Positions 16,369 through 25,420 of a stretch of 64,000 bases of DNA are shown one piece after another. The translations under genes and the position numbers were made by a program. Source of the DNA: Parapedobacter tibetensis (lineage in GTDB: Bacteria; Bacteroidota; Bacteroidia; Sphingobacteriales; Sphingobacteriaceae); NCBI RefSeq assembly GCF_024643205.1, contig NZ_JAMKQJ010000004.1, forward strand, positions 186,001 through 250,000. Reading direction: 5' to 3'. Under the pieces are notes generated by a model. It saw only the letters and a list, made by a program, of their open reading frames with translations. It had not been told where the DNA came from and did no database searches. Every line of letters begins with the position of its first letter. Positions within the stretch are counted from its first letter, which is position 1.

Positions 16369-17829
16369 TTAGTTACAGCAGAATTCTGGATTGAAATCCG
16401 TCCAGCCAGCTGTCCAAACAGGCTGACCTGGTTGGAATGCACCCTTATATGTCGTGGCGTTTCCGAATGCCGGGGAACTGCTTCTTGGTATCAATAAAGC
16501 TGGATTGTAGGATGCCGCAGTGGAACAAGAGTAGAATGGATTGCTTGCAGTTGTCGGCCCTAATTGCAAGAAATTATTTGCCAAAGTCACAGATTGGTTA
16601 TTTATATTCCCGAACAAAATTGAGGGCTTGGGCGTATTGATAACCTCGACAGAATCGGTATATCCGTGAACAACGTTGTTTACGAAAGTAGAAGGATTAG
16701 TGATGCCGGTAGTGCGGCCATACTCAATCCCCGTAGGGAATCCTGCAATAATTGATCTGGTCATATTCAATGATGTAGCCCTTCTCCATCGATTACCATC
16801 CTGAAGATCAGTCAAATTACTGTTATTGGCATATCCCAATAATGTAAAATTAACTAAGATAGGATTTGTCTTAGGGTTTGCTCCACTACCGGATCCATCA
16901 TTATCGGATTCTATACCATTGGAATCTGAGTTTCCACCACTGGTACTGTGAGTCGAATTGGGATCCTTTAAGCCCAGTGCATACTGAATGGTGCCGGTAT
17001 ATCCAAAGTCAAAATCAAAATCGTCATCGTCCGTACCGATGGCCACCAAGTGGTCGGCATTCACCGTGCCTCCGAAAAATTCAAAGGCGTCATCCGCACT
17101 GTAAGAAACCTGGATGTGTGACAATGTCGTACCAGATCCTACTCCTCCAAGGGTAAGACCGTTAATTTCATTCCCTTCAGCCAATCTGTACCCTGGATAT
17201 TCAATCCGTACATATTCAATAATTCCTGAATTATCGTTGTTAATGTTGTTGGCAGTACCACCGAAGGTGATGTCCGTGCCGGCTGGCTGAGGTATGCCTT
17301 CAATCCGGACTGGAGTTGTGCGATTAGTTGTAGCCCTTCCAAGGACTACGATTCCGCCGAACTGACCAGCAGTACTACATGTGCCCGAAGAACAACCTAC
17401 CCGTTGGGGCGTGGTGAAGACGATCGGATTTCCTGCGGTACCTTGTGCAATTAATCTAGCGGTCTTCGGTACCACCAATACGCCGGCCAACGTTTGCGGG
17501 CCAAACGCTGGATCATTATATGTCTTCGTCGCACCAGTGACAATGACCGTTCCGGGATCAATGGTCAGCGTTTGACCGGGTGCCACATAGGCAACACCAT
17601 CAAGCAACCAGTTGTTGGCATTCGAAAGACTGCTTACCGTAATGATGCCACTGGCATTCACGGGAATGGAAACACAAGGTCGGCCGTTATTCAGCGCCCC
17701 AGCAGTGGCAGATTGGTCGAAATTTCCCTCGCCAGAGTCAAATTTGTTTTTTTCGCAGCTTGTAAAGCTTACGCCCGTAATTGCGACGCTTGCCGCAATC
17801 AACATCGATTTAACAAAATTTAGTTTCAT
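16369..17829 (-). CDS. Outer-membrane lipoprotein, beta-helix-like, directly behind the TonB receptor
   Basis: 486 aa; signal peptide with lipobox ending SFTSC, then EKNKFDSGEG. It has repeated beta-strand modules (PGQTLTIDPGTVIVTGATK, GVLVVPKTARLIAQGT, FGGIVVLGRAT, GLTLGGVGSGTTLSHIQVSYS, DDAFEFFGGTVNADHLVAIGTDDDDFDFDFGY) and a C-terminal WTDFNPEFCCN. It follows the receptor gene by 99 nt. By analogy with receptor/lipoprotein pairs it may be the surface ligand-capturing partner; that is inference, and it is not a SusD. Confidence 0.75.
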   Translation of the reverse strand: MKLNFVKSMLIAASVAITGVSFTSCEKNKFDSGEGNFDQSATAGALNNGRPCVSIPVNASGIITVSSLSNANNWLLDGVAYVAPGQTLTIDPGTVIVTGATKTYNDPAFGPQTLAGVLVVPKTARLIAQGTAGNPIVFTTPQRVGCSSGTCSTAGQFGGIVVLGRATTNRTTPVRIEGIPQPAGTDITFGGTANNINNDNSGIIEYVRIEYPGYRLAEGNEINGLTLGGVGSGTTLSHIQVSYSADDAFEFFGGTVNADHLVAIGTDDDDFDFDFGYTGTIQYALGLKDPNSTHSTSGGNSDSNGIESDNDGSGSGANPKTNPILVNFTLLGYANNSNLTDLQDGNRWRRATSLNMTRSIIAGFPTGIEYGRTTGITNPSTFVNNVVHGYTDSVEVINTPKPSILFGNINNQSVTLANNFLQLGPTTASNPFYSCSTAASYNPALLIPRSSSPAFGNATTYKGAFQPGQPVWTAGWTDFNPEFCCN

Positions 17830-17928
17830 TGTTTTGATTTTTTAATTAATGAATCGTGTATGAAAAAAGCACATCGTGCCCTGGTAATGTTCATTCAATT
17901 CTTTTTTGTCGGTATTTTCATGATGGAG

Positions 17929-20900
17929 CTAAAAGTTATAGGTGAATGAAAGGGTTGCAGCCCTCCCTGTTTTGATTCGATAGGTCACCCGGTCACCGCT
18001 GTCTTTCTCAAAAGCAGTTGTGCCATTAACCAATCTCCAACCTAAAGCTGGGCCGGTTTCTGAATCCATGATTTCTTCGTACGCACTGATATTCTGATAA
18101 AACAAGATGTACTCATCCAGCAGGTTGCTCAGATTCAGCTTCAATTCCGCACGTTGCTTTAGCAACCGTGCGTTAACCTGGATATCCAGTAGATTACGTC
18201 CGTTTTCATATTCCACGCCTTGGGGTTGCAAATCTATGGTATTGCTTCGGTGGCCCGACCGGTTGTAGCTGGCCGTCAGGCCGATGATATTCCCCTGATA
18301 GGATAGTCCGGCATTGGCGATCCACGGGGCTTGTCCATAGAGCGGTCGGTCTAGGCTTGGTAGGCGTTCGGCCTCTATAAATTCTCCGGGCAAGGGTTGT
18401 GTCTGTACCTCTACCTTAGATTTGATCAACGTACCGTTGCCGAATATCACCAGGTTATGGAGCCATTGCTTATCCGCAATAAATCCCAGCGATTTGCGGA
18501 ACTCTACTTCCAGCCCGTAATTGACCGCCGCATGCTGGTTCTGGAAAATATATTGCCTAGCCCGTGCAAGGACTAATTCAATAGGATCATGCAGCTTCTT
18601 GTAAAACCCAGAAACTGAAACAATCTCCCCAGCAGTGGGATACCATTCATAGCGCAAATCCAAGTTTTCTACAATCGTGGAAATCAGCTGCTTGCCGGAA
18701 ATATTCGCGTCCAGTTCATAATCGTAGAAACCGAAGTAGGCCGTCTCCCGGAAATCAGGTCGGATGGCGGTCTTGCTATACGCGACTCGTACATTCATTT
18801 GGGAAGTTAAGCCGTACGTTACGTTGACCGATGGCAGCACACGCCAGTTCTTTTCGCCGGTTGTGCTGAACAGCGTGAAATGATCGGGAATCTCTCCGAA
18901 TCGGTTGATGATATACTGTTCCTGCCGGTTACCCAGGTTGTAATGCTCCATGCGAATGCCATACACCAATCGCAGCTTCTGAAAGAAGCGCTGGTCCAGC
19001 ATGGCGTATGCAGCATGGGTTTCCATCGTGCCATCAAAGGCGGGGCCGTTCAGCATTTCTGCATAATAGTAGGCTAAGCCTTCTCCAACGCCAATATTAT
19101 CCGGATCAAGTAAGACATGATAGGGTTGTTCAAAGGAGTGAAAGCTTCCATATAGCCCATAAGGAATCATGCGGTTCACACCAAGGGTGCGATGTTTATG
19201 CCAACCGTTGTATCCCACTTTGGCGGTATTGCGTACGCTATGACCAAGATCAAAATCTCGGCTAAGCGCTACACCCCAATTGTAATCGGTTTCCTTGACT
19301 TGGGTCCACATCCGGTAGTCATAATCATTATCCACACGACTGGGGTTATAGATATTCGGTGTCTGGAAATACTCCACCCCGCCTACGTCAGCGGTCTTCC
19401 AATAACGGAGCCTGCGTTGATCCAGCACCTGCTGCCCGATGCGCGTCATCCCACCGGAATAGGCCAACCTGATACCTGTACTACCTAACAGGTTCTCGCC
19501 TTCCAGTTTGTGCTGCCAAACTTCGGTTGTCTGCGGCTCCTGGAACATCTCCCGGTATTTGTTGAGGTTATCTCCACCAAGGTTCAGGCGATAAGCCTCA
19601 TTGAAATTATCGTCAAAAATACGGGAATACATATTCTTCAATGCTAGTTTAAAACTTTCACCCTGCAAGCCAAGGTTCAATACAGCGCCCACCGTACTAT
19701 TGAAGCGGTAGGAACGGCCGCTGCCATTCTCCAAACTATCCATATAATTGCTTGCTATCGCGCTTCCGGCGCCACCTTGCCCCCTCACATTATTGAAATC
19801 GGCAATGTTCTGTTGGTTACGGTAGGTCGCCCCACCGGCAAAACCGGCCCGTAGACCATTTTTCAGGTCATAGATGCGACCGAGGGCAAAACGCATGTTC
19901 TGGTGCGGGAACGCCTGGTAATTGTTAACCGATAAACCTTCGGCATTCAGCCGTTTGCTTTGAGCAATCGCATCGAGACTACTGTAAGGCGCGTCACTGC
20001 CGGGCCGAAGGGGAAAATCATTGCCGGGTTCGCCTGGGGGCGGTATATCTACGCCACTCGGAAATCGCCATGGAATAAGGTTGGCCGGCTCCTTACGCTG
20101 CCCATCGTCAAACCCAAGATAATCCCAGCCCCTCCGTTCGCCCAGCATCAGGAAATCCTTTCCCGTGCTCCGACTATTATAACCTGTACCAATCGTGATG
20201 CTAGTGAAATTTTCTTCCGGGATATCCAGCGTATTCACCGATATCTGCCCGCCGCTGAACTCGGCAGACATATCTGGCGTAGCCGTCTTATTGACCACCA
20301 CATTGCTTACCAGTTCCTGTGGCAGCACGTCAAAGGAAAAATTCCGGCGGTTCATGTTCGTACTGGGCAATACCACGCCATCGATCATGGCTTGGTTGTA
20401 ACGTTCTGTCAATCCGCGTACCACCACATACTTGTTGTCTACGGTGGTTACCCCGCTCACACGCCTCAAAACCTGCCCCATGTTGTTGTCGGGGGTGCGG
20501 CTAATCTGCTCCGCGGAAATCCCATCGGTGATGGAAGCGGCGTTTTTCTGCTGGGCATACAGGCCCTCGATGGAAGCCCGCTGGTAGCTGGCGGTTACGC
20601 TCACTTCGCCCAGGGCGGCGCTGGCCGGTTGCAGGGACACGTCCAATGGGGTCTGCGCCCCTTCGCGCACTACCACATCGGTGATGCGCTTGGTCTGGAA
20701 GCCAAGGAAGGAGACTTCTATGGTATACGTGCCGGGATCCAACGGGAAATTGAAGCCTCCATCTACACTGCTTTGGAGAGAACGGTTGGGCTCCACGACT
20801 TTCACCGTAGCCCCAGCCAGCGGTTCGCCACGCTCATCCACCACCTTGCCAGACACGCGTCCGGGCTGTTGTTCTCTGAATAACAGTACGGTCCTGGTGT

Positions 20901-21243
20901 CAACAATCTGGTAGCCAACCTGCGTATTCCGAAGCAATCTTTTGAGTATCTGCGTAAACTTCATGCCTTGCTCGGCATGAACGCTGACTCGCCGGTTTCG
21001 GTCGAATAACATCCGGTTGTAATTGATCGAGATACCAGCGCGTTCTCCCAGATCACTTAAGGCTTCCTCAATGGTCACTTCGCGGACACTCATGACCACC
21101 GGTGTCATGTTTACATGTTGTTCAAGGGGTTTAGAAAGGGTGTCGTTAGCCAATAACAGGATTACCAAAGGCATTAACATAAGTTTCCTTAGTTTTAGAT
21201 TGGAATAAAATTTGTTTCTTTGTATAAAGATTCCTATATCCAT
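17929..21243 (-). CDS. TonB-dependent receptor with STN and carboxypeptidase-like domains
   Basis: Outer-membrane transporter. From ATG 21243 it is about 1104 aa; the open frame continues to 21366 but the later start places the hydrophobic leader LMLMPLVILLLAN near the N-terminus. Order: STN secretin/TonB domain (VREVTIEEALSDLGERAGISINYN), carboxypeptidase-like domain (VSGKVVDERGEPLAGATVKV), plug (ISRTPDNNMGQVLRRVSGV, VVVRGLTERYN), barrel ending TLSFTYNF. The STN domain implies signalling through the adjacent FecR and sigma factor. Substrate is unknown; FecA-like signalling logic is established for the family. Confidence 0.92.
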   Translation of the reverse strand: MDIGIFIQRNKFYSNLKLRKLMLMPLVILLLANDTLSKPLEQHVNMTPVVMSVREVTIEEALSDLGERAGISINYNRMLFDRNRRVSVHAEQGMKFTQILKRLLRNTQVGYQIVDTRTVLLFREQQPGRVSGKVVDERGEPLAGATVKVVEPNRSLQSSVDGGFNFPLDPGTYTIEVSFLGFQTKRITDVVVREGAQTPLDVSLQPASAALGEVSVTASYQRASIEGLYAQQKNAASITDGISAEQISRTPDNNMGQVLRRVSGVTTVDNKYVVVRGLTERYNQAMIDGVVLPSTNMNRRNFSFDVLPQELVSNVVVNKTATPDMSAEFSGGQISVNTLDIPEENFTSITIGTGYNSRSTGKDFLMLGERRGWDYLGFDDGQRKEPANLIPWRFPSGVDIPPPGEPGNDFPLRPGSDAPYSSLDAIAQSKRLNAEGLSVNNYQAFPHQNMRFALGRIYDLKNGLRAGFAGGATYRNQQNIADFNNVRGQGGAGSAIASNYMDSLENGSGRSYRFNSTVGAVLNLGLQGESFKLALKNMYSRIFDDNFNEAYRLNLGGDNLNKYREMFQEPQTTEVWQHKLEGENLLGSTGIRLAYSGGMTRIGQQVLDQRRLRYWKTADVGGVEYFQTPNIYNPSRVDNDYDYRMWTQVKETDYNWGVALSRDFDLGHSVRNTAKVGYNGWHKHRTLGVNRMIPYGLYGSFHSFEQPYHVLLDPDNIGVGEGLAYYYAEMLNGPAFDGTMETHAAYAMLDQRFFQKLRLVYGIRMEHYNLGNRQEQYIINRFGEIPDHFTLFSTTGEKNWRVLPSVNVTYGLTSQMNVRVAYSKTAIRPDFRETAYFGFYDYELDANISGKQLISTIVENLDLRYEWYPTAGEIVSVSGFYKKLHDPIELVLARARQYIFQNQHAAVNYGLEVEFRKSLGFIADKQWLHNLVIFGNGTLIKSKVEVQTQPLPGEFIEAERLPSLDRPLYGQAPWIANAGLSYQGNIIGLTASYNRSGHRSNTIDLQPQGVEYENGRNLLDIQVNARLLKQRAELKLNLSNLLDEYILFYQNISAYEEIMDSETGPALGWRLVNGTTAFEKDSGDRVTYRIKTGRAATLSFTYNF

Positions 21244-21404
21244 AGGGATGAAGTGTTTTTTAATGTTTACAGCGTTAAAAACTATTGTTGGAAAGCCGTT
21301 CTGTTGGCGCAGAGCGGTTTTCTTTTTTCTAAATTTATTTCTTATCGAGACGAGTGCATGCTCCACCCGGATCCGATTCGTTGTTAGACATGTAGTAGCT
21401 TATG

Positions 21405-22439
21405 TCATCGGCATACCCCCCCCCACAAGGTGATTTTATCATTGTCCCCGGATACCCGGTAGTGCAGTTTTCCGCCGCTCATGATCTGCAGTTCGTCCAT
21501 CACCTCCTTGATGCTCTTCTTGTCAAACGTTGCATTGAACGGGCAATCGAGACCGGGATCTCCCTGCCACATGAACTGTATATTGTAGTACCGTTCTAAC
21601 TTCCTAAGGATGTTTTCCATCGGTTCATCCCGGAACACGAAACGGTTATGGGCCCAGCTATCCGCGTCTTCGGTGCGCTCCTTGTTCACGGCATAAGTAC
21701 CGTGGTCACGCTGATAGGTCAGTTCCATGCCGCTGGTCAGCACAGACAGCTGCCTTGTGCTGTCCTTGCTGAGTTCCGAAACTTCCACTTTTCCCGACTT
21801 GACCAGGACACTGGACTGGTTATCGGATGGATAGGAATAAACATTGAACGATGTCCCCAGCACGCGGGTCTGCAAGTTACCGGACCGAACGGTGAATGGC
21901 CGCAAGGTATCCCGTTTGACCTCAAAAAATGCTTCACCCTCCAGGAAAATATTCCGGTACGGCCCTTCCGCAAACTGATTCGGCCAGCTCAGGGTGCTTC
22001 CACCGCCTAAGTAAACGATGCTGCTATCCGGCAACACGACCTTTTTCTTTTCGCCCGGAAGGGTGGATTTGGTGACCAGTTGTACTAGCTTTTCGGTCTT
22101 GGACTCCTGCTGACCCAACTGGTAACTATACCAGCTCAATCCCACCGTAACAAACAATAGGGCTACGGCGGCATATTTCAGTAACCCATATCGGCGTTTG
22201 CGTACCGGCTCGCTATGCCCAATCCTGTCCCAAAGCTTATCCAGGCCTTGGGCTGCCCTGTTACCCTCAAGACGTGGCGCCGGCTCCTTCACCCATTGCT
22301 CATTAGCCAGTTCATCCAGCTCTTTTTCCGATAGGGTCCCGGCATGCAAGTGCCGGAACAGGAGTTTCTCCTGTAAGGGATTCGTGCGCCCCGCTAGGTA
22401 GAGTCTGAATAATCGCTTGATATCTTCCTTGCTTTCCAC
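21405..22439 (-). CDS. FecR-family anti-sigma factor
   Basis: 344 aa. The N-terminal cytosolic part (residues 1-80, DIKRLFRLYLAGRTNP) binds the sigma factor; one transmembrane helix follows KRRYGLLKYAAVALLFVTVG; the periplasmic FecR domain shows LPDSSIVYLGGGSTLSWP, GEAFFEV and VLGTSFNVYSY, and a C-terminal STN-like domain (MENILRKLERYYNIQF). It lies between sigma and receptor genes, the standard order. A run of nine G within the last coding codons (plus-strand C run 21416-21424) is odd and could slip. Confidence 0.92.
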   Translation of the reverse strand: MESKEDIKRLFRLYLAGRTNPLQEKLLFRHLHAGTLSEKELDELANEQWVKEPAPRLEGNRAAQGLDKLWDRIGHSEPVRKRRYGLLKYAAVALLFVTVGLSWYSYQLGQQESKTEKLVQLVTKSTLPGEKKKVVLPDSSIVYLGGGSTLSWPNQFAEGPYRNIFLEGEAFFEVKRDTLRPFTVRSGNLQTRVLGTSFNVYSYPSDNQSSVLVKSGKVEVSELSKDSTRQLSVLTSGMELTYQRDHGTYAVNKERTEDADSWAHNRFVFRDEPMENILRKLERYYNIQFMWQGDPGLDCPFNATFDKKSIKEVMDELQIMSGGKLHYRVSGDNDKITLWGGVCR

Positions 22440-22604
22440 GTTCGTTGTTATTTCCGGTTACCTAATGGGTACCCTTTATAACTATTGATCCACAAAACGC
22501 ATAGGTGGGTAGGTGACGGAGGTTACTTTTTCCTAAATGAATTATAACTTACTGGATGTCAATACGTAAAATTTTCGGAAAGATAAGGTGGCAAATGGCG
22601 GCTG

Positions 22605-23216
22605 CTAAATCAAACCCGAAAAAGAAAAAAAGCAGATAACCGACAACAGGGTATCGGGGGAATGGATTTCGAAATAGGTCCGTATCTGTTTGAGGGCGGT
22701 CTTGATGTGATACTTGACCGTATTTTGGGAGATATGGAGCTGACGCGAAATGGCATCACAGGACAGGCCCTTGTCTCGGCTCAGCAGGAAAACCGTTTTT
22801 GACTGCGGCGGAAGGGTTTCAATGGCCTCTTGGGCAAGCCGATGGGATTCCATGTAATCCAGACGTTCGGATACGGCATTTGAAATAGGCGCATGGGCCA
22901 GCTCATAAATGGGCGTTGCATTGGAACTGACCTCAAGCGACTTTTTTCGTAAGGCCTTCAACGCAATGTTTCGGCTGATGGTATTTAGAAAAGCATCGGC
23001 ATTGCGGATATCCCCTACTTTTGAACGGTTAGCCCAGAGATGGATAAAGACATCCTGGGCAAGGTCTTCCGCTTCATCGTCACAATGGACAAAACGCCGG
23101 ACAAAGTTCATCACCTTCACGACATACCGGAGGTAAATCTCATTAAAGGCTTCCCTATTGCCTGAACTGATCCCAGTTAACAATTCCTCCCCCGAATGAT
23201 TGGCAAACTTTTCCAT
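22605..23216 (-). CDS. ECF RNA polymerase sigma factor (FecI-like)
   Basis: 203 aa. Region 2 at about residues 22-90 (AFNEIYLRYVVKVMNFVRRFV, DEAEDLAQDVFIHLWANR) and region 4 at about 135-185 (LPPQSKTVFLLSRDKGLSCDAISRQLHISQNTVKYHIKTAL). Bacteroidetes FecI-type sigma factors direct the neighbouring TonB receptor operon when released by FecR. It is separated from fecR by 165 nt and from the S41 peptidase gene upstream by 186 nt. Confidence 0.92.
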   Translation of the reverse strand: MEKFANHSGEELLTGISSGNREAFNEIYLRYVVKVMNFVRRFVHCDDEAEDLAQDVFIHLWANRSKVGDIRNADAFLNTISRNIALKALRKKSLEVSSNATPIYELAHAPISNAVSERLDYMESHRLAQEAIETLPPQSKTVFLLSRDKGLSCDAISRQLHISQNTVKYHIKTALKQIRTYFEIHSPDTLLSVICFFSFSGLI

Positions 23217-23249
23217 CAGTATAAGTTGTTTTTAAGTGGCAATGAAGCT

Positions 23250-23296
23250 TGCATGAGCAATTTGTTTATATCCATTTTTGAGTGGTAGCTCATGCA
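23250..23296. repeat. Inverted repeat upstream of the ECF sigma gene
   Basis: TGCATGAGC (23250-23258) and GCTCATGCA (23288-23296), 29 nt apart, 34 nt before the sigma start and 106 nt past the S41 stop. It may be an operator or a weak terminator for the peptidase transcript. Confidence 0.4.
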
Positions 23297-23402
23297 GGTT
23301 CCATCTCGCAATTGGTTAGTGCTTTCAAACGTTGTGCAAGATAGGGAGGTTATTTAAAGTTAATGTTAAATCTGGAATACGGTTTAAACCCAGCAATCTA
23401 AA

Positions 23403-24749
23403 TCATCGGACAAGGGGCACACCGGACTGTTTGTCGACCGCTATCCGTGTGTCCAAAATAATCTTGGGCGCAGTGGAAGCAGGCTGGGCGTAACGTTGGG
23501 ATTGGGCATTGGTGCCGGATAGCTGAGATAAGGCGGCTGCGACCAGCGGATCGGACTCGGCTCCCAAAGGGCGGAGCGGAAGTATCGACAATTCGTTGAC
23601 ACCGATATCGGGGGCAAGGCCTTCGGGATAATCACCGATTCCCTGTGCATTATATAGCTTGTAGACCAGTGGATGGAGGATCCAGCCGTCCGCAGGTGAG
23701 GGTTGCTGATGGTCCCGGATCACGAAAGCGGCCATGTCCTTGCCATGCGTCTGTTCCCCAATCCGGATGACGTCCATATAAGGTGCCAGGTTATTCACCA
23801 GCAGCTCCGCTGCTGAAAGGGTATGCCGGCCGGTTAAGAAGAAGACACGCGATAGGTTTAGTCGGCGGATTGCTAACCCTGACACGTTATGGTTGATGAA
23901 GGACAACTCCGCATCGAAGTTATTACGCTTGACCCCGGCATTCGTGTTGCCCCGGTATTCCGCAAAGATGTCCGCTCCATTGACCGGAGCTAGCAAAGCG
24001 GCAACCAATGCCGCCACAGGTACGTCACCTCCGGGATTGTAGCGTAGGTCGATGATGAGTTCGGAGACTCCGTGACTCCTGAAATAGTCAAATGCTTCCA
24101 TTACCGGCGAAAGGCGTCCCGAATCGAATCGATTCAGGAAAAGGTAACCCGTTTTCATACCTGTGCCCACCAAGTTGAACACATGCACGGGATTTTCGTT
24201 TATATGTGTCGCGACCAGGCTGATGGGCTCATCCATCCCGTCGATTTCCAGTTCCGCAATCCCATTGGCTATGCATCCATTGACCAAATCCGCGACGTTC
24301 CCTGCATCGGGTCTGATCGCATTGACTGTAACCACCCGTTGACCCCGTTTCAACCCACTGCGTGCTGCCATTGAGTTGGGTACAACCAGCGAGATGTAAA
24401 GCGCTAAATTCTGCCCGCTTTCTACGGCTACCAGATCGAGGCCGAAGTTTCCGGTCATGGTTTGCTGGTAAGTATCCGGCCGGGATGGATGGACCAACTC
24501 CGAGAAGCGGTCATCCCGATATCGGATGTCAGCAAAGAAATCTACCGGAGCCTTCCAACGTGCCGGATTTTTGGGCAGGTTACGGTTCCAGTAATAATAG
24601 ACCGCCATGCTGTCCAGCACCCAGTCATTGATTGCTTCATTACTACCGGGAGGATAGGACGGATCGGGTGCATCCTTCCTGCAGGCCCCAAGCAAAGCCA
24701 GAACGGCAAACAGGAATAACCCGTGAAAATAAAATCTAGATCTACACAT
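23403..24749 (-). CDS. S41-family (C-terminal processing-like) peptidase, lipoprotein
   Basis: 448 aa, lipobox LLGAC. After an N-terminal helical segment (INDWVLDSMAVYYYWN) comes a PDZ-like stretch (SMAARSGLKRGQRVVTVNAI) and the S41 catalytic core: ELIIDLRYNPGGDVP, VFFLTGRHTLSAAELLVNNL with the nucleophile Ser before AAE, and GEQTHGKDMA. It faces the periplasm or the cell surface. It shares strand with the downstream sigma-fecR-receptor cluster, but 186 nt and an inverted repeat separate them. Confidence 0.87.
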   Translation of the reverse strand: MCRSRFYFHGLFLFAVLALLGACRKDAPDPSYPPGSNEAINDWVLDSMAVYYYWNRNLPKNPARWKAPVDFFADIRYRDDRFSELVHPSRPDTYQQTMTGNFGLDLVAVESGQNLALYISLVVPNSMAARSGLKRGQRVVTVNAIRPDAGNVADLVNGCIANGIAELEIDGMDEPISLVATHINENPVHVFNLVGTGMKTGYLFLNRFDSGRLSPVMEAFDYFRSHGVSELIIDLRYNPGGDVPVAALVAALLAPVNGADIFAEYRGNTNAGVKRNNFDAELSFINHNVSGLAIRRLNLSRVFFLTGRHTLSAAELLVNNLAPYMDVIRIGEQTHGKDMAAFVIRDHQQPSPADGWILHPLVYKLYNAQGIGDYPEGLAPDIGVNELSILPLRPLGAESDPLVAAALSQLSGTNAQSQRYAQPASTAPKIILDTRIAVDKQSGVPLVR

Positions 24750-24772
24750 AACGGTCGCTTGTCGGATAGCAA

Positions 24773-24780
24773 CAAAGATA
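24773..24780 (-). promoter_or_regulatory. -7 element for the S41 peptidase gene (TATCTTTG)
   Basis: Reading on the minus strand TATCTTTG fits the TAnnTTTG consensus, 23 nt before ATG 24749. No clear -33 TTTG. Confidence 0.5.
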
Positions 24781-24825
24781 ACGGGTCAAGATGTAGTTAT
24801 TGTTAAATTTGGGTCGGGGACTAAA

Positions 24826-24895
24826 AAGGCTGACCTACTTATTTATGTAGATCAGCCTTGTCGCATGATGCGCCTTAATGTTATGATAACATTAA
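24826..24895. repeat. Three consecutive palindromes in a gene-free stretch
   Basis: AAGGCTGACCTAC (24826-24838) pairs with GTAGATCAGCCTT (24847-24859) with one mismatch; CGCAT-G-ATGCG follows at 24862-24872; TTAATGTTAT-G-ATAACATTAA at 24875-24895. They lie in a 360-nt stretch (24750-25110) that holds no gene apart from promoter elements. The first could be a terminator left from a lost plus-strand gene. Confidence 0.5.
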
Positions 24896-25078
24896 TTAAA
24901 AAATCGGGGCAAAGGTAACACAAAAAATTGTTTACCTCAAAACGTTGTTGTTTATTTCACAGTCTTTTCTAACTTGTTCTTAACGGCTTTCCCCAGCACT
25001 TTGAATAATATATATTTAAATTATATATTAAGAAAACATTAAATTCCAATAACTTATCCGGGGTGGAAAGATTATACC

Positions 25079-25086
25079 TAACTTTG
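25079..25086 (+). promoter_or_regulatory. -7 element (TAACTTTG) before a truncated universal stress gene
   Basis: Perfect TAnnTTTG match 24 nt upstream of ATG 25111. It probably now drives the small membrane-protein gene behind the truncated reading frame. Confidence 0.55.
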
Positions 25087-25110
25087 TATTAGTTATTTCA
25101 GTCACATACC

Positions 25111-25209
25111 ATGCGAACCATCATCATTACCAACGATTTCTCGGAAGCAGCTACCCATGCCGCACAATACGCCGCTACGTTAAGTGGTCCGTTAGGTATT
25201 AAGAAGTGA
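25111..25209 (+). pseudogene. Truncated universal stress protein (UspA-like) N-terminus
   Basis: ATG 25111 reads MRTIIITNDFSEAATHAAQY and continues AATLSGPLGIKK before TGA. The first ~25 residues match the start of Usp proteins (I+.tDFS..a..Aa.yA), which normally run 140-280 aa with an ATP-binding GxxGxG end; that part is missing. A deletion after codon ~28 is likely. Confidence 0.65.
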
Positions 25210-25220
25210 ATAATATTTAC

Positions 25221-25382
25221 ATGATGGAAACGAACTATATAATCATTGGCCTGGTCCTGACAGCCGTCATTGTATTAATCATCTGGCTGATTAGAAGAAA
25301 CCAAAAGGACAGGAAAGATTTTGAAAGGACCGTAAATCAGTCTGAACTGAATCTTAAAAAACACAAAGAGGACGATATTTAA
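25221..25382 (+). CDS. Small single-pass membrane protein
   Basis: 53 aa: MMETNYIIIG, then a hydrophobic helix to residue ~24, then a basic and acidic tail (RRNQKDRKDFERT..KKHKEDDI) predicted cytosolic. It starts 12 nt after the stop of the Usp fragment and probably shares its promoter. Function unknown; small membrane proteins of this shape often neighbour Usp genes in Sphingobacteriaceae (from memory, not checked). Confidence 0.6.
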   Translation: MMETNYIIIGLVLTAVIVLIIWLIRRNQKDRKDFERTVNQSELNLKKHKEDDI

Positions 25383-25420
25383 TAAAGGTGGCTACTTGTT
25401 CGGGGCGATTCATTGCCTTT

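Noticed and set aside
19960..20883. 307-aa open frame on the plus strand
   Set aside because: It lies fully antisense to the TonB receptor gene, has no recognisable domain, and is explained by the codon bias of the receptor.
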